From: Deinococcus rubellus
GTDB taxonomy: Bacteria; Deinococcota; Deinococci; Deinococcales; Deinococcaceae
Direction: 5' to 3'
Assembly: GCF_025244745.1 (NCBI RefSeq)
Contig: NZ_CP104213.1
Span: 1,514,001 to 1,578,000, forward strand
Length of the DNA: 64,000 nt
Shown piece by piece: positions 45,426 to 53,790 of the stretch. Below the pieces are notes generated by a model. It was not told where the DNA came from. It searched no databases and saw nothing but the letters and a program-made list of their open reading frames with translations. A program made the position numbers and the translations under genes. Position 1 is the first letter of the stretch; each line of letters begins with the position of its first letter.

Positions 45426-46753
45426 GTCTGCGAGTCTACCTGCTGGGGGCCAGATTGATTCGACATGAAGCTGTCCCGCCCCGCTTGCACAAACGCTTCA
45501 GCCTCGGCGGGCGTCCGGATGTCGCCCAGCGCCGCCGCCTCGTTCACCGCGCGTATGACCTCGCCAACGACAGGTCCCGGCGGGATATTTAGCAGCGCCA
45601 TCACCTGGCGGCCACTGAGCAGCGGTGGCGGGGGTGCGGGCCGCTCCTGCTGCGCCGAGAGTATCTGCTCGAAGCCGAGCTGGTAGGCGAGGCGGGTCTG
45701 CGGCGTGCTGTGCGGCCCGCGCGAGGCCTCGCGGTCGGCCAGCATCAGGCCCAGCAAATCGGGCAGCAGGGGGCGGCGACGGTGCACGAAGCGGCTGGCC
45801 TCGCGCTCGGTGGTGGGTAGGTGGACCATGTGCGCTCCCACCAGGGCACTGACCCGCTCGGTAAGACCACGCGGCTGCTTCAAGCGGGTTAGCATCTCGG
45901 CAGTCATTTGCGCGCCCACTTCGGCGTGGCCGTAATAGGTATTGCGCCCGGTGTTGGGGTTGACACCCCGCGTGCGCGGCTTGCCCACATCATGCAGCAG
46001 CGTGGCCCAACGCAACGCCAGATCGGCGTCGGGAAAGCGGGCCAGCAATTGGTGCAGCGCCTCGATGTTGTGGTGCAGCACGTCCAGATGGTGAAAGCCG
46101 CCCTGCACGACGCCTGCGCCCTCCAGCAGTTCTGGCAGATAAAGGGCCAGCAGGTTCAGCTCTTTAAGCAGCAGAACGCCACTGGCGGCGCGGTCCGAGA
46201 GCAGCAGGGCATTCAGCTCGGCTCCTGAGCGCTCGGCGGCGGGCAGCGGCCAGTGCTGGGCCAGTGCCTCAGCCGCTAGATGCTGCACGCTGAGGCGGGT
46301 CTGGGCTTCCAGCCGAAAATCGAGTGTGGTTGAGAGCCGCGCCGCCCGCAGCAGCCGCAGCGGGTCGTCTCTGAGATTCTGCTCGCTGATCATTCGCAGG
46401 CTGCGCCGCCGGAGGTCGGTCAGGCCGCCCGCCGGGTCGGTAACGCGCCCGGCCTGGTCCATCGCCAGCGCGTTGACCGTGAAATCGCGCCGCAGCAGTT
46501 CGCTGCCGAGGTCGGCTGGCAGCGGCACGAAGTCGTGCTGCACGCCGCCGACGATGGCCCGCCAGTGGCCACGCCGCTCGTCGAGGGGGAAGGCCGCGCC
46601 GCCTGTGCCTGCCGTCCAGCGGGCCGCCTGTGCGGGGTCGGGCGCGGCCCAGTCGTAATCGCTGGGCATCTGGCCGCGCAGCAGGTCGCGGGCCGCGCCG
46701 CCGACTAGGAGCGCGCCGGGCGGAAAGGCGGGCAGCTTCACTCGGTGCGGCAT
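45422..46753 (-). CDS. CCA tRNA nucleotidyltransferase with HD domain
   Basis: The 443-residue class II nucleotidyltransferase has [15 protein letters not shown] and the metal pair in SDYDWA, then [25 protein letters not shown], and a C-terminal HD domain ([12 protein letters not shown]). It adds all or part of the CCA end of tRNA; Deinococcus is known to split the work between CC-adding and A-adding enzymes, so the specificity is open. ATG 46753 follows TATGCT (46762-46767) by 8 bases; the longer frame would run through the neighbouring tRNA gene. Confidence 0.88.
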   Translation of the reverse strand: MPHRVKLPAFPPGALLVGGAARDLLRGQMPSDYDWAAPDPAQAARWTAGTGGAAFPLDERRGHWRAIVGGVQHDFVPLPADLGSELLRRDFTVNALAMDQAGRVTDPAGGLTDLRRRSLRMISEQNLRDDPLRLLRAARLSTTLDFRLEAQTRLSVQHLAAEALAQHWPLPAAERSGAELNALLLSDRAASGVLLLKELNLLALYLPELLEGAGVVQGGFHHLDVLHHNIEALHQLLARFPDADLALRWATLLHDVGKPRTRGVNPNTGRNTYYGHAEVGAQMTAEMLTRLKQPRGLTERVSALVGAHMVHLPTTEREASRFVHRRRPLLPDLLGLMLADREASRGPHSTPQTRLAYQLGFEQILSAQQERPAPPPPLLSGRQVMALLNIPPGPVVGEVIRAVNEAAALGDIRTPAEAEAFVQAGRDSFMSNQSGPQQVDSQT

Positions 46754-46819
46754 CTGCGGCCAGCATAGCGCCGCGCCGCTGGACAAAGCGCCGGAGCAGG
46801 TGCTAGGCTTCGTGGCGCT

Positions 46820-46894
46820 GGGGGCATAGCTCAGCGGGAGAGCGCCTGCTTTGCAAGCAGGATGTCCACGGTTCGAATCCGTGTGCCTCCACCA
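46820..46894 (+). tRNA. tRNA-Ala (anticodon TGC)
   Basis: A complete cloverleaf: acceptor GGGGGCA with TGCCTCC (one G-T wobble), D arm, anticodon stem CCTGC/GCAGG around loop TTTGCAA (anticodon TGC), T arm with GGTTCGAATCC, and encoded CCA. It lies beside the integrase gene and is the probable attachment site of the prophage. Confidence 0.96.
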
Positions 46895-46900
46895 GCATAA

Positions 46901-46925
46901 AAGGCCGTCTAGCACGGCCTTTTTT
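46901..46925 (+). terminator. Terminator of tRNA-Ala
   Basis: AAGGCCG and CGGCCTT form a 7-bp stem around TCTAGCA, followed by a T-run. It lies just past the CCA end, so it is either host sequence kept in the attachment core or supplied by the phage. Confidence 0.85.
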
Positions 46926-46990
46926 CATTCCTTGAGTTTTCAGTTAGGCGCTCAATTCCGCCTGAAATGCGTAACCCGTGCGTAATGGCC

Positions 46991-48118
46991 TTACCCGGTC
47001 TTGCCTTCCAGCATGTCACCCAGCCCCAGCGCCCAGCCTTCGCGCTCGCCCTGATAGACCGTCCGGTACTGGCTGAGCGTGAAAGCGACGGTGCTGTGAC
47101 CAAGCTGCTTGCTCACCACTTCCACCGGAATACCGCGCTGCAAGCTCAGTGAAGCGTAGGTGTGCCTCAGCCCGTGAATGGGCAGGAAGCGCACGCCCGC
47201 TGCCTCGCACAGCCGGGTCATGTCACGGCGTAGGTTGTTGGGCCGCAGGGTGCCGCCGTGCAGGTTGGTGAAGATCCGTCCCGAGTCTGCCCAGCCTTCG
47301 ATGGCCTCGGCGGTCATGGCCTGGCGCTCACGGTGCCGGGAAAGCAGTTCAAGGGTTTCTCCCGACAAATGCACTGTGCGGCGGCTGTTGACCGTCTTGG
47401 GAGCGCTGATACGGATGGTGCCGCCCGTGTCGCTGATGGTCTCGCGCACGGCCACCGTCTTGGCCTTGAGGTTCAGGTCGGCCCACTTGAGGCCGCAGAC
47501 CTCGCCGCGCCTCATTCCGGTGCCGAGCGCGAACTCGAACCACGCGCCGTGCGGGTCGGCCCGGCAGGCGGCCAGGAACGACGCGGCCTCGTTGGGCGTG
47601 AAGGCGGCCAGCTCCTCGCTCTCGCGTTTGCGGGGCGGGTTGGGCCGGACGATCTCGGCGACGTTGCGAGTGACGATCTCCAGTTGCAGGGCGTGCTTCA
47701 GGGAGGTCAGCAGGAGCTGATGGACTTGCCGCTGGCTGGCCGCGCCGAGGTCTTTCTTGTTCAGGCTGTCGAATAAGGCCCGGAGGTCGGCAGGGGAGAG
47801 CTTCTGGAGCCTTTTCTCGCCGATGGCAGGCCGGATGTAGAGCCTCAAGGCCCGCTCCTGCACTTCGTGGGTGCGGTAGGCGCGGCTGGTCTTGCGGCCT
47901 TCAAGCCATTGGGTGAGGTATTCGGTGACAGTGACAGTGCTGGGGTCGGCGATGCCGCCGCGTGTGGCGTCCGCAATCAGTCCAGCCAGGGCTTGCTGTG
48001 CGAGGGTTTTGCTGGCGGCCATGCCGGAAAAGCGGCGGCCTTCGATCATGAGTTCCCAGCGGAACCGGCCCGAGGGGAGCTTCCGGACTGAGCCTTGACC
48101 ATTGCCGCGTTTGGTCAT
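46991..48118 (-). CDS. int: Phage integrase, tyrosine recombinase
   Basis: The 375-residue recombinase has an N-terminal arm-binding region (GSVRKLPSGRFRWEL), a core-binding SAM-like domain (about residues 60-165) and a catalytic domain with Arg in GTGMRRGEVCGL (203-204), His315 and Arg318 in HGLRHTYA, His341 in LGHS and nucleophile Tyr351. It reads toward the tRNA-Ala gene, the usual layout for integration at a tRNA 3' end. The stop codon is about 95 bases from the tRNA. Confidence 0.93.
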   Translation of the reverse strand: MTKRGNGQGSVRKLPSGRFRWELMIEGRRFSGMAASKTLAQQALAGLIADATRGGIADPSTVTVTEYLTQWLEGRKTSRAYRTHEVQERALRLYIRPAIGEKRLQKLSPADLRALFDSLNKKDLGAASQRQVHQLLLTSLKHALQLEIVTRNVAEIVRPNPPRKRESEELAAFTPNEAASFLAACRADPHGAWFEFALGTGMRRGEVCGLKWADLNLKAKTVAVRETISDTGGTIRISAPKTVNSRRTVHLSGETLELLSRHRERQAMTAEAIEGWADSGRIFTNLHGGTLRPNNLRRDMTRLCEAAGVRFLPIHGLRHTYASLSLQRGIPVEVVSKQLGHSTVAFTLSQYRTVYQGEREGWALGLGDMLEGKTG

Positions 48119-48198
48119 GGGCGCAGAGTCCTCTGGCAGAAGTTTCTATCGTCCTGGCGCAAATTAAGACACATTTTGAGGACTCCTAAGGGAAGCGG

Positions 48199-48227
48199 TT
48201 GACAAGCGGTGTCATACGCTATACATT
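48199..48227 (+). promoter_or_regulatory. Rightward promoter with palindrome between integrase and DUF3800 genes
   Basis: TTGACA (48199-48204) and TACATT (48222-48227) are 17 bases apart. A palindrome TGACA-AGCGG-TGTCA (48200-48214) overlaps the -35. Just downstream a stem GGCCGCC/GGGCGGTC with a 4-base loop (about 48239-48257) is followed by CTTTTT, so a transcript would be only 30-40 bases. It points against both flanking genes. It may make a very small RNA or be an integrase-control site. Confidence 0.55.
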
Positions 48228-48244
48228 CGTTCTACGGGGCCGCC

Positions 48245-49408
48245 TTATGGGCGGTCTTCGCCTTTTTGTGGCGAGATAGTGTTTATAGCTTCCCAAGCCT
48301 CTAGGACGCCATCTTTCAAAATAGGAATGTAACCCGCTTTGGTATTGCCCAATATTTTGATGACCCGATTTAAGAATTCATCGGGTGTTACTAGGTATTG
48401 GTTCGTAAAATCAGGATGGAATTTTTGTAGCTCGTAAAAGGCGGTGGAGTACATTGCGGCTACTGAAATTTGATCATATCTACGGTCTGATCTTTTCCTC
48501 CGCCATATATGACCTACATCTGCTGAGCATATTCTGGGTGGTCCCCATCTAATCCTTGCTGCTTCCAGCATTGGCTCAAAGGGGGGGTTCTGTCCATTTT
48601 TGAGACGTACCTGTATTAGCTCATCTCTGAAATGACCGTAGGCAATCAGGTCGGCAGCCTGGCTCAGAGGCTCATTGTCAGTATCTTCGACTCGCCTAAC
48701 AGAAGAAATTTTGGGAAGAGCAAGATGTTGCCTGATGAAATCGAATACGATCTCATCATTAAGCCCATCAGAACTGCTGAATGGGTCCAGAAATACCTGT
48801 GCCTCACCGTCAATCTGGCGCATAATTTCTTGGATCATCCCAAAGCAATCAAATACTGGCCTGATTAGTACAGAAGAGGCAGCAGATAAATATTTCTGAT
48901 GATATGATTTTTTCTTCCCTTTAGTATTAAGTTTTATGAAACTGGACTCTTTCGTTGACAATTCTGTTTGGAAGCCATATGTGACAGAAGATTTATACGA
49001 TTCTCTTCTGTAGATCGCAGATAGACCGCCAGCTCCGCCCTTTACTTTTGACAGAGCGTTTAATATGTCAAAGGCTCTGATAAACCACTCTTGGGTAAGT
49101 GCCTGATCTACGTTGAGATATGGATTGGGCATTTTCCTATACGTTTCCGGCCTACTAGCGCCAAACATCAATCTTGCATGAAGTGGAGGAAGATGACTCA
49201 GATCAAGGGCGGCTTTTATATCTCCTCTTAATAAATTCCACTCGTCGTAGAATTTTTCTAGAAGATCATTTCTCAGTCCTATGGCTGCAATGATAAGAAA
49301 AGGGAACTGACCTTCTCTAAAAGTTTTATCTGGATTTAGGAAGGGTTCAATACCACCAGAATCGTCAAAGGCAAAGGTATAGTTTTTTTCCTCTCGCGTT
49401 TTAGCCAT
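48245..49408 (-). CDS. DUF3800 family protein, AT-rich cargo gene
   Basis: The 387-residue protein has DUF3800 landmarks: an N-terminal TFAFDDSGG (acidic DDSG) and a late acidic DTDNEPLSQAADLIAY. The fold is thought to be RNase H-like, so nuclease activity is plausible but unproven. Base and codon use are visibly AT-rich, with many ATA, AGA and TTT codons unlike all neighbours, indicating separate, recent acquisition. ATG 49408 has AGGA upstream. It lies in the leftward block expressed with the repressor, the place of lysogenic conversion and superinfection-exclusion genes. Confidence 0.75.
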   Translation of the reverse strand: MAKTREEKNYTFAFDDSGGIEPFLNPDKTFREGQFPFLIIAAIGLRNDLLEKFYDEWNLLRGDIKAALDLSHLPPLHARLMFGASRPETYRKMPNPYLNVDQALTQEWFIRAFDILNALSKVKGGAGGLSAIYRRESYKSSVTYGFQTELSTKESSFIKLNTKGKKKSYHQKYLSAASSVLIRPVFDCFGMIQEIMRQIDGEAQVFLDPFSSSDGLNDEIVFDFIRQHLALPKISSVRRVEDTDNEPLSQAADLIAYGHFRDELIQVRLKNGQNPPFEPMLEAARIRWGPPRICSADVGHIWRRKRSDRRYDQISVAAMYSTAFYELQKFHPDFTNQYLVTPDEFLNRVIKILGNTKAGYIPILKDGVLEAWEAINTISPQKGEDRP

Positions 49409-49495
49409 TTGTGTCCTGCATCTTGAGGGTGAAGCGAGTGACAGGCGTGAACTGGGAGAGCGGGGCACGCTGGCCGCGCTGAATGGGTTGATAAG

Positions 49496-50056
49496 TCACA
49501 ATTCCTCTTTCGGTGGCAGGCCCATGTCCCCACCCTCGTCCAGTGTCGTCAGCGCCTCCAGAATCGCTTCGGGATTCGCAGGCTGCTGCATGATCTCCGC
49601 CTGGGTATCGACCCGGTTGCGGACATCTGGCAGGTCACGGCGCAATTCCTCGAAGAGTTGAATCAGCTTGGCGGTGCGCTGCTCGGTCAGCACGATGAAT
49701 TGCAGCTGGAGCTGCGCCCGCTGCTCGGCCAGTTGCGCCTGGCGTGACTGCGAAACCAGTACGGTGGCCGCCACCAGCAGGCCCAGCGCACCGATCAGGC
49801 CCTGAAGCCAGAAGAAAGGCGGCTCATCCCAGGGTTTGCGGGTGGTGAACTTCAGGTCAAGGTTGAGACCGATCCACATCATGAACAGAATGCCGGAGGT
49901 AATGACGAACGCGGGGCGGCTGAGCAGCACACCGAACTGCTCAATAGGCCGGTGAAGATTGGTGAGGCCCAGCTCGGCCTTCTGGCGCAGGAGTTCGTTG
50001 ACGGTACTGTTTTCTTGCAGCAGCTGGGTGACGCCTTCGTCATGGTCTTCACTCAC
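49496..50056 (-). CDS. DUF1003-like membrane protein
   Basis: The 186-residue protein has a cytoplasmic N-terminus, two membrane helices (about residues 48-68 and 82-104: VITSGILFMMWIGLNL and LQGLIGALGLLVAATVLVSQSRQ) and a long charged C-terminal coiled coil. The pattern around VLVSQSRQAQLAEQRA resembles DUF1003 proteins. GTG 50056 follows AAGGAG by 9 bases. It belongs to the leftward cargo block of the prophage; its role is unknown. Confidence 0.68.
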   Translation of the reverse strand: MSEDHDEGVTQLLQENSTVNELLRQKAELGLTNLHRPIEQFGVLLSRPAFVITSGILFMMWIGLNLDLKFTTRKPWDEPPFFWLQGLIGALGLLVAATVLVSQSRQAQLAEQRAQLQLQFIVLTEQRTAKLIQLFEELRRDLPDVRNRVDTQAEIMQQPANPEAILEALTTLDEGGDMGLPPKEEL

Positions 50057-50113
50057 CTTGGTGGTCTCCTTGAGCTTGCCGTCTTCCGAAGCGTCTGTCC
50101 AGTTGCAGATCGG

Positions 50114-50536
50114 TCATTTGGGAGCGACAGGCCGGTGGTTGATCTGCTGGACGGCCCAGCTGTTCCCGTCCGGGTCTTTGAAGAACAAAAAGCCGACGTA
50201 ATTGAGGTCTTCTTCAGGCTCAGCTGGGCGGGGGGCGGCGCTGCCCATGACCTGGATCTCGCCGACCTCCACCTGGTGGTCGAGCAGTTCGGCGCGGGCC
50301 GCCCGCACATCGCTCACTGTCAGTTGCAGGCCGTGGAGTGAGCCGGGGGTCATGGCCTGGCCCGCGCCCAGAACAATCGAGCAGCCGGAGCCTCGTGGCG
50401 TGAGTTGCACGATTCGGCGGCTGGGACCCACCTTGATGTCGTGATCGAGCTTGAAGCCGAGTTGCTCAGCGTAAAAGGAGAGGGCGCGGTCGATGTCCGT
50501 GACCGGCACCACGACGACTTCCAGTTTCCAGTCCAT
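50114..50536 (-). CDS. VOC (glyoxalase/bleomycin-resistance) superfamily protein
   Basis: The 140-residue protein has the paired beta-alpha-beta-beta-beta modules of the VOC fold: LEVVVVPVTDIDRALSFYAEQLGF at the start and VGFLFFKDPDGNSWAVQQI at the end. Members bind a metal or a small ligand; the substrate is not readable. GGGGAGGAG precedes the ATG. It is a typical metabolic or resistance passenger gene in the prophage's leftward block. Confidence 0.82.
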   Translation of the reverse strand: MDWKLEVVVVPVTDIDRALSFYAEQLGFKLDHDIKVGPSRRIVQLTPRGSGCSIVLGAGQAMTPGSLHGLQLTVSDVRAARAELLDHQVEVGEIQVMGSAAPRPAEPEEDLNYVGFLFFKDPDGNSWAVQQINHRPVAPK

Positions 50537-50700
50537 TTACTCCTCCCCTTTAGCTCAGCGTCCTCTGATTGGTATGGCCGCGTCAGCTCACGGTCCCCAG
50601 TGCCTTCTCCGACCGGGGCGGCAGCTCGGCGTGGGAACGGGGGCGTGAAGGTGATAAGGGGAGTGCGCTGCCCGCGCTGGAGGGTAGGGCGGGTCATGGC

Positions 50701-51273
50701 TTAGTTGTCCAAGAAGTCAAGGTAAAGCGTGTTGTCTTTCTTGACGTACTGGCACTTGAATTGAGTTCTGACCGTGCCGCCGAATGAGTTCTCGCTCTCG
50801 ACCCAGGAGCGCCACATTGCACCCACCGGCCCGACTAGCGGCTGGTTATCCATGCCCTCAAGGAAGCCGGGAAAGCGGGCCGTGTCGGGCAGCTTGAGGC
50901 GCTCGCGGGCCTGACGCTGGCAGGCGACGATCATTTCGGCAGGTTCAATCGATGTATTTGCTTTTTTGATGGCCGCCGCTCTTTCCTCTGCCGCATCCTG
51001 GGCGGCGCGAGCTGTCGCAGCTTTGGCATCGGCGGTGCGTTGCTGGGCGGCGGCGGCAGCGACTTGCTGGGCCTCGGCTACGCGCTTGGCTTCAGCGACT
51101 TGCTTCTCGGCGGCGGTCATGGTGGCACTACTGATGGCACTGAAGACGATGACGGCAGCCACAGCTTGCCAGGCTCGCTTGCTCGCGCCTGGGCGTTTGC
51201 GCCTTGCTTGGATGATGAAGACGATCATGGCGAGAAAGGCCAGGGCGCTCAGCGTACTGAAAAATGAACTCAC
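50701..51273 (-). CDS. Membrane-anchored coiled-coil protein
   Basis: The 190-residue protein has two membrane helices (about residues 4-22 and 34-52), an Ala-rich coiled coil (about 53-105), and a small C-terminal domain with paired cysteines: ACQRQARERLKLPDTARFPG and SENSFGGTVRTQFKCQY. I know no name for this domain although similar endings occur in small phage and plasmid proteins. AGGAG lies 6 bases before the GTG start. Its place between repressor and integrase makes it a superinfection-exclusion candidate. Confidence 0.65.
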   Translation of the reverse strand: MSSFFSTLSALAFLAMIVFIIQARRKRPGASKRAWQAVAAVIVFSAISSATMTAAEKQVAEAKRVAEAQQVAAAAAQQRTADAKAATARAAQDAAEERAAAIKKANTSIEPAEMIVACQRQARERLKLPDTARFPGFLEGMDNQPLVGPVGAMWRSWVESENSFGGTVRTQFKCQYVKKDNTLYLDFLDN

Positions 51274-51355
51274 GGTTTCTCCTTTTCCATCTGAGCTTTA
51301 TCTACTCGGCAGACTGCTGGGCGACGTCTTACAGAATCCCGACTTCACTCCTCAA

Positions 51356-51811
51356 TTAGCCGATGTAACGGATCTTGCGCGGCCCCAAATAAGCGGCATA
51401 CACGCTGCCCAGCGCTATCGCCTCGTCTAGGTCGTAAAAAGGTGGGACATCGGGATTGTCGCTCAGCAAGCAGTTTCTGCCGCGTCCATCCACGCCCCGG
51501 CGCTTGACCATTACGCCATAAGGCGTCTGGAAAGCGCACGGCAAATGCGTGCTGTACGCTTCGGATGGATTGATTAAAATGATGTCGCCGTTTTTGATCG
51601 TGGGTGACATGCTGTCGCCACTGACCAGCCATGCCTCTGTTAAGGCTGTGCGTTGGCTTGGTAACAGTCGAAGTGGTGCTCCCGCTTCGAAGTCAACTCC
51701 CCAATCTGAAACGGGAAACTCTAGTCGCGAGGCATAGGCAACGCCAGAAAGAACCAGCGGCTTGTAGGTAGGAACAGAACGGGGGAACACGTGACCGAGT
51801 TGATAGAACAT
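51356..51811 (-). CDS. Free-standing S24 (LexA/CI-type) peptidase domain protein
   Basis: The 151-residue protein has an S24 peptidase domain and no DNA-binding domain. The catalytic serine is Ser67 in VSGDSMSPTIKNGDIILIN and the lysine Lys103 in GVMVKRRGV, the normal spacing for LexA-type self-cleaving proteins. A possible cleavage dipeptide AG (residues 43-44) lies 23 residues before the serine, closer than usual. It starts at ATG 51811 with GGAGG upstream, 28 bases after the CI-like gene. UmuD is the nearest alternative, but no umuC follows. Confidence 0.82.
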   Translation of the reverse strand: MFYQLGHVFPRSVPTYKPLVLSGVAYASRLEFPVSDWGVDFEAGAPLRLLPSQRTALTEAWLVSGDSMSPTIKNGDIILINPSEAYSTHLPCAFQTPYGVMVKRRGVDGRGRNCLLSDNPDVPPFYDLDEAIALGSVYAAYLGPRKIRYIG

Positions 51812-51838
51812 TCAGTGCCTCCAAGGGCAAAAACCGGG

Positions 51839-52582
51839 TTAGTTTCCGTAGTTATTGAAGTCGCTGAATACGCGGTACACGTGGCCCACGATGGTGACCT
51901 TACTTGGGGAGATTAGTTGCCCCGAGAGTGCAGGGCTGTCGGCAACGAAGGCCGCCCCTATGGAAGTTTCTACATAGCGGCGGATCATGACTTTTGATTC
52001 CTGCACGATGGCGTAGAGATTGTCTGGTATGGGTGCCGTTTCGTCGGTGCGAACGAAAACGATGTCATCCGGGTGAAGACTGCGGCCCATGCGTTCCATG
52101 TCCGTATCTTCGATAAGCAAGGCCCTAGTGAATGCCTGATCATCGCCTCGGCCTGGGGGTAGCCAGGCGTACTCAAAAGGCGTGGCGTCTTTCTCAACCA
52201 AGCTATTAAGTTTGTAGACCGGCTGTTGCTGGTACTCGGTATGCATTTGCTGAGTCTGGATAGATTCCATGTAGGCTCCAAGCCCAAAATCAACACCAAC
52301 AGCTCTTTCGAGTTCCGCAAGAGTCCATTGGAGACCGCGTGCCAGGGCGGCAAGACGAGCAGCTGTCAGATTGCCAAGCTCGTATTTTCCGTTCTCTAGC
52401 TCACTGATGGTCGTTTGGTTAAGGACTTCGGAGCGTGCGGCAGCTTCTTCCTGGCTAATTCCAAGCTCGGCTCGACGCACCCTTAAAGCCCTTGCCCATG
52501 CAGGCAAATTGGCATTCGATGCCCTCTTTGCGCGTGGCATGTTTGTCATTCCCCAGGTCTCTGCAGTCGCCATAGTACCCAT
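51839..52582 (-). CDS. CI-like repressor with degenerate S24 domain
   Basis: The 247-residue protein has an XRE-type HTH (about residues 27-90: RRAELGISQEEAAARSEV, TTISELENGKYELG) and an S24-like C-terminal domain. Where Ser and Lys are expected it has DTDMER (Asp161) and MIRRYV (Arg201), and no Ala-Gly or Cys-Gly site is seen between the domains, so self-cleavage looks impossible. Start codons at 52582, 52573 and 52540 are all possible. It diverges from the Cro-like gene. Confidence 0.82.
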   Translation of the reverse strand: MGTMATAETWGMTNMPRAKRASNANLPAWARALRVRRAELGISQEEAAARSEVLNQTTISELENGKYELGNLTAARLAALARGLQWTLAELERAVGVDFGLGAYMESIQTQQMHTEYQQQPVYKLNSLVEKDATPFEYAWLPPGRGDDQAFTRALLIEDTDMERMGRSLHPDDIVFVRTDETAPIPDNLYAIVQESKVMIRRYVETSIGAAFVADSPALSGQLISPSKVTIVGHVYRVFSDFNNYGN

Positions 52583-52688
52583 ATCCCCATACCCATATCA
52601 CAATACTAGTTACGGGTCTACAGGTTGTCCAATGGCAAAGCCTTACCGATATTGACGTATTACCCGCTAAGCCTTATTCTATGGGTAT
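52576..52688. promoter_or_regulatory. Lysogeny switch: divergent cI and cro promoters with repeated ACCC/GGGT sites
   Basis: Rightward: TTGACG (52652-52657), 17 bases, TATTCT (52675-52680). Leftward: TTGGAC (52627-52632), 18 bases, TAGTAT (52603-52608). TACCCATAT occurs twice as a direct repeat (52576-52584 and 52590-52598) over the repressor start, and its complement ATGGGTA lies at the cro start (52681-52687). Further GGGT (52614) and ACCC (52662) cores lie near the promoters. These are candidate operators. Confidence 0.72.
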
Positions 52689-52953
52689 GCGAATGAAACG
52701 ACTGAAGGAGCACCGGCGAGCACGGGGGCTGTCGCAAGACGGCCTAGCACGTGCAGCTCATGTTTCTAGTCCGTTTGTGGCAGCGCATGAACGCGGTTTG
52801 CCGCGCAACACGCACATTGACGTTGCGGTGCGGCTTGCCACGGTCTTGGACATTCCGGTCATGGAGCTGTTTGCTGCTGAGGATATTAAGGCTTTGCAAA
52901 TAAATACCGAGGCAAATTCCACCTATGCAGACCGGATTGAAGCGTCGGCCTAG
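52687..52953 (+). CDS. Cro-like HTH regulator
   Basis: The 88-residue protein is an XRE-type HTH: KEHRRARGLSQDGLARAAHVSS, then AAHERGLPRNTHIDVAVRLATVL, with a short acidic tail. I chose ATG 52687, which is 6 bases after the TATTCT box and would be the first codon of a leaderless message; another ATG at 52681 touches the -10 box. It is the first gene of the rightward early operon and is presumably the antagonist of the CI-like repressor. Confidence 0.83.
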   Translation: MRMKRLKEHRRARGLSQDGLARAAHVSSPFVAAHERGLPRNTHIDVAVRLATVLDIPVMELFAAEDIKALQINTEANSTYADRIEASA

Positions 52954-52966
52954 CCGACAAAACAAA

Positions 52967-52990
52967 GCCCCGGCAGTGAAGGGCCGGGGC
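52967..52990 (+). terminator. Hairpin between the Cro-like gene and the early operon
   Basis: A perfect 8-bp stem (GCCCCGGC and GCCGGGGC) with an 8-base loop lies 14 bases after the Cro-like stop codon. No T-run follows, so it may be a leaky terminator or an RNA-stability or antitermination element. Confidence 0.55.
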
Positions 52991-53012
52991 AACTACAAAA
53001 AGGAGTTTTACA

Positions 53013-53294
53013 GTGACCACCCTAGCAGAAACGTACAACGGATTTGAGATTTACCAGACCAATTCCCGTCTTGCCTGCGGCTGGTTCGTCGCTGGCCTCC
53101 GCCGCCCCTGCCGCAGCCTCGCTCACGGCAAGCAGATCGTGGACGCCCACCTGAGCGCCAAAGCCTCCCAGCCGCAGGGCGTGAGCATCGTGGCCGTGAT
53201 GGACGGGGGCAACATGCTCAGTGCTGGCGAGTGCCGCAACCGCATTGAGCGCCAGCGCGGCGTGTGGGCAGGCCGGAAGGCGGCAGGACAGTGA
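53013..53294 (+). CDS. Phage early protein, unknown
   Basis: The 93-residue protein has a beta-rich start (YNGFEIYQTNSRLACGWFVAG) and a basic C-terminus. I recognise no family. AAGGAG lies 9 bases before the GTG start. It opens the overlapping early gene chain; its TGA overlaps the next start codon. Confidence 0.7.
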   Translation: MTTLAETYNGFEIYQTNSRLACGWFVAGLRRPCRSLAHGKQIVDAHLSAKASQPQGVSIVAVMDGGNMLSAGECRNRIERQRGVWAGRKAAGQ

Positions 53295-53584
53295 GCGCCC
53301 CCATCTACACCGCTGACATTCTCAGCGACGAGTGGGGCGGTTTCGAGGTTGCCCAGATCACGGTGGAGAACTGCGTGTTGCCCATTTGCCTCAGCCTGCC
53401 GCGCACTGCGGTTGAGGGTGCAGCGGCGGGCGCGGATCTGGTGATGGCCTCGAAGTTCCTGACGGCCCGCGAGGCCCGGCTGCTGGCTGCCCACCTGATC
53501 GAAGCGGCGCAGGCGGCGGAAGGTGCGGCGAGCGTGCCCATGACCCGTGAGCAGCAAGCCTTCGAAGCGGCGGTGCGCGGATGA
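53291..53584 (+). CDS. Phage early protein, unknown
   Basis: The 97-residue protein starts at a GTG overlapping the previous stop as GTGA. A beta-rich N-terminus (EVAQITVENCVLPICLSLP) and a helical C-terminus (TAREARLLAAHLIEAAQAAE) are visible. No family recognised. Confidence 0.68.
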   Translation: MSAPIYTADILSDEWGGFEVAQITVENCVLPICLSLPRTAVEGAAAGADLVMASKFLTAREARLLAAHLIEAAQAAEGAASVPMTREQQAFEAAVRG

Positions 53585-53790
53585 TCACCCTCATCCAGGC
53601 CCACCCGCTCAGCGAGGCCAGCCGCGCCGCAGACGCTGCCTATGCCGGGTACTTCATGGCTGTGCGTGAGGGTGTCTGGCTGTGGCGCACTGGTGCGGCG
53701 CAGGAAGCGAAAGACGCCTGCCGTGCTGAGAAGGAAGCGGCTTACAGCAAGTGGCGGCAGCTCATCAGCGAGATCGGGAGTGGCGCTTGA
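53581..53790 (+). CDS. Phage early protein, small helical
   Basis: The 69-residue protein starts at an ATG overlapping the previous stop as ATGA. It is probably all-helical (SEASRAADAAYAGYFMAV, EAKDACRAEKEAAYSKWRQL). No family recognised. Confidence 0.65.
   Translation: MITLIQAHPLSEASRAADAAYAGYFMAVREGVWLWRTGAAQEAKDACRAEKEAAYSKWRQLISEIGSGA

Noticed and set aside
51356..51811. umuD-type mutagenesis gene
   Set aside because: No umuC follows, and the position beside the repressor fits a lysogeny function better.
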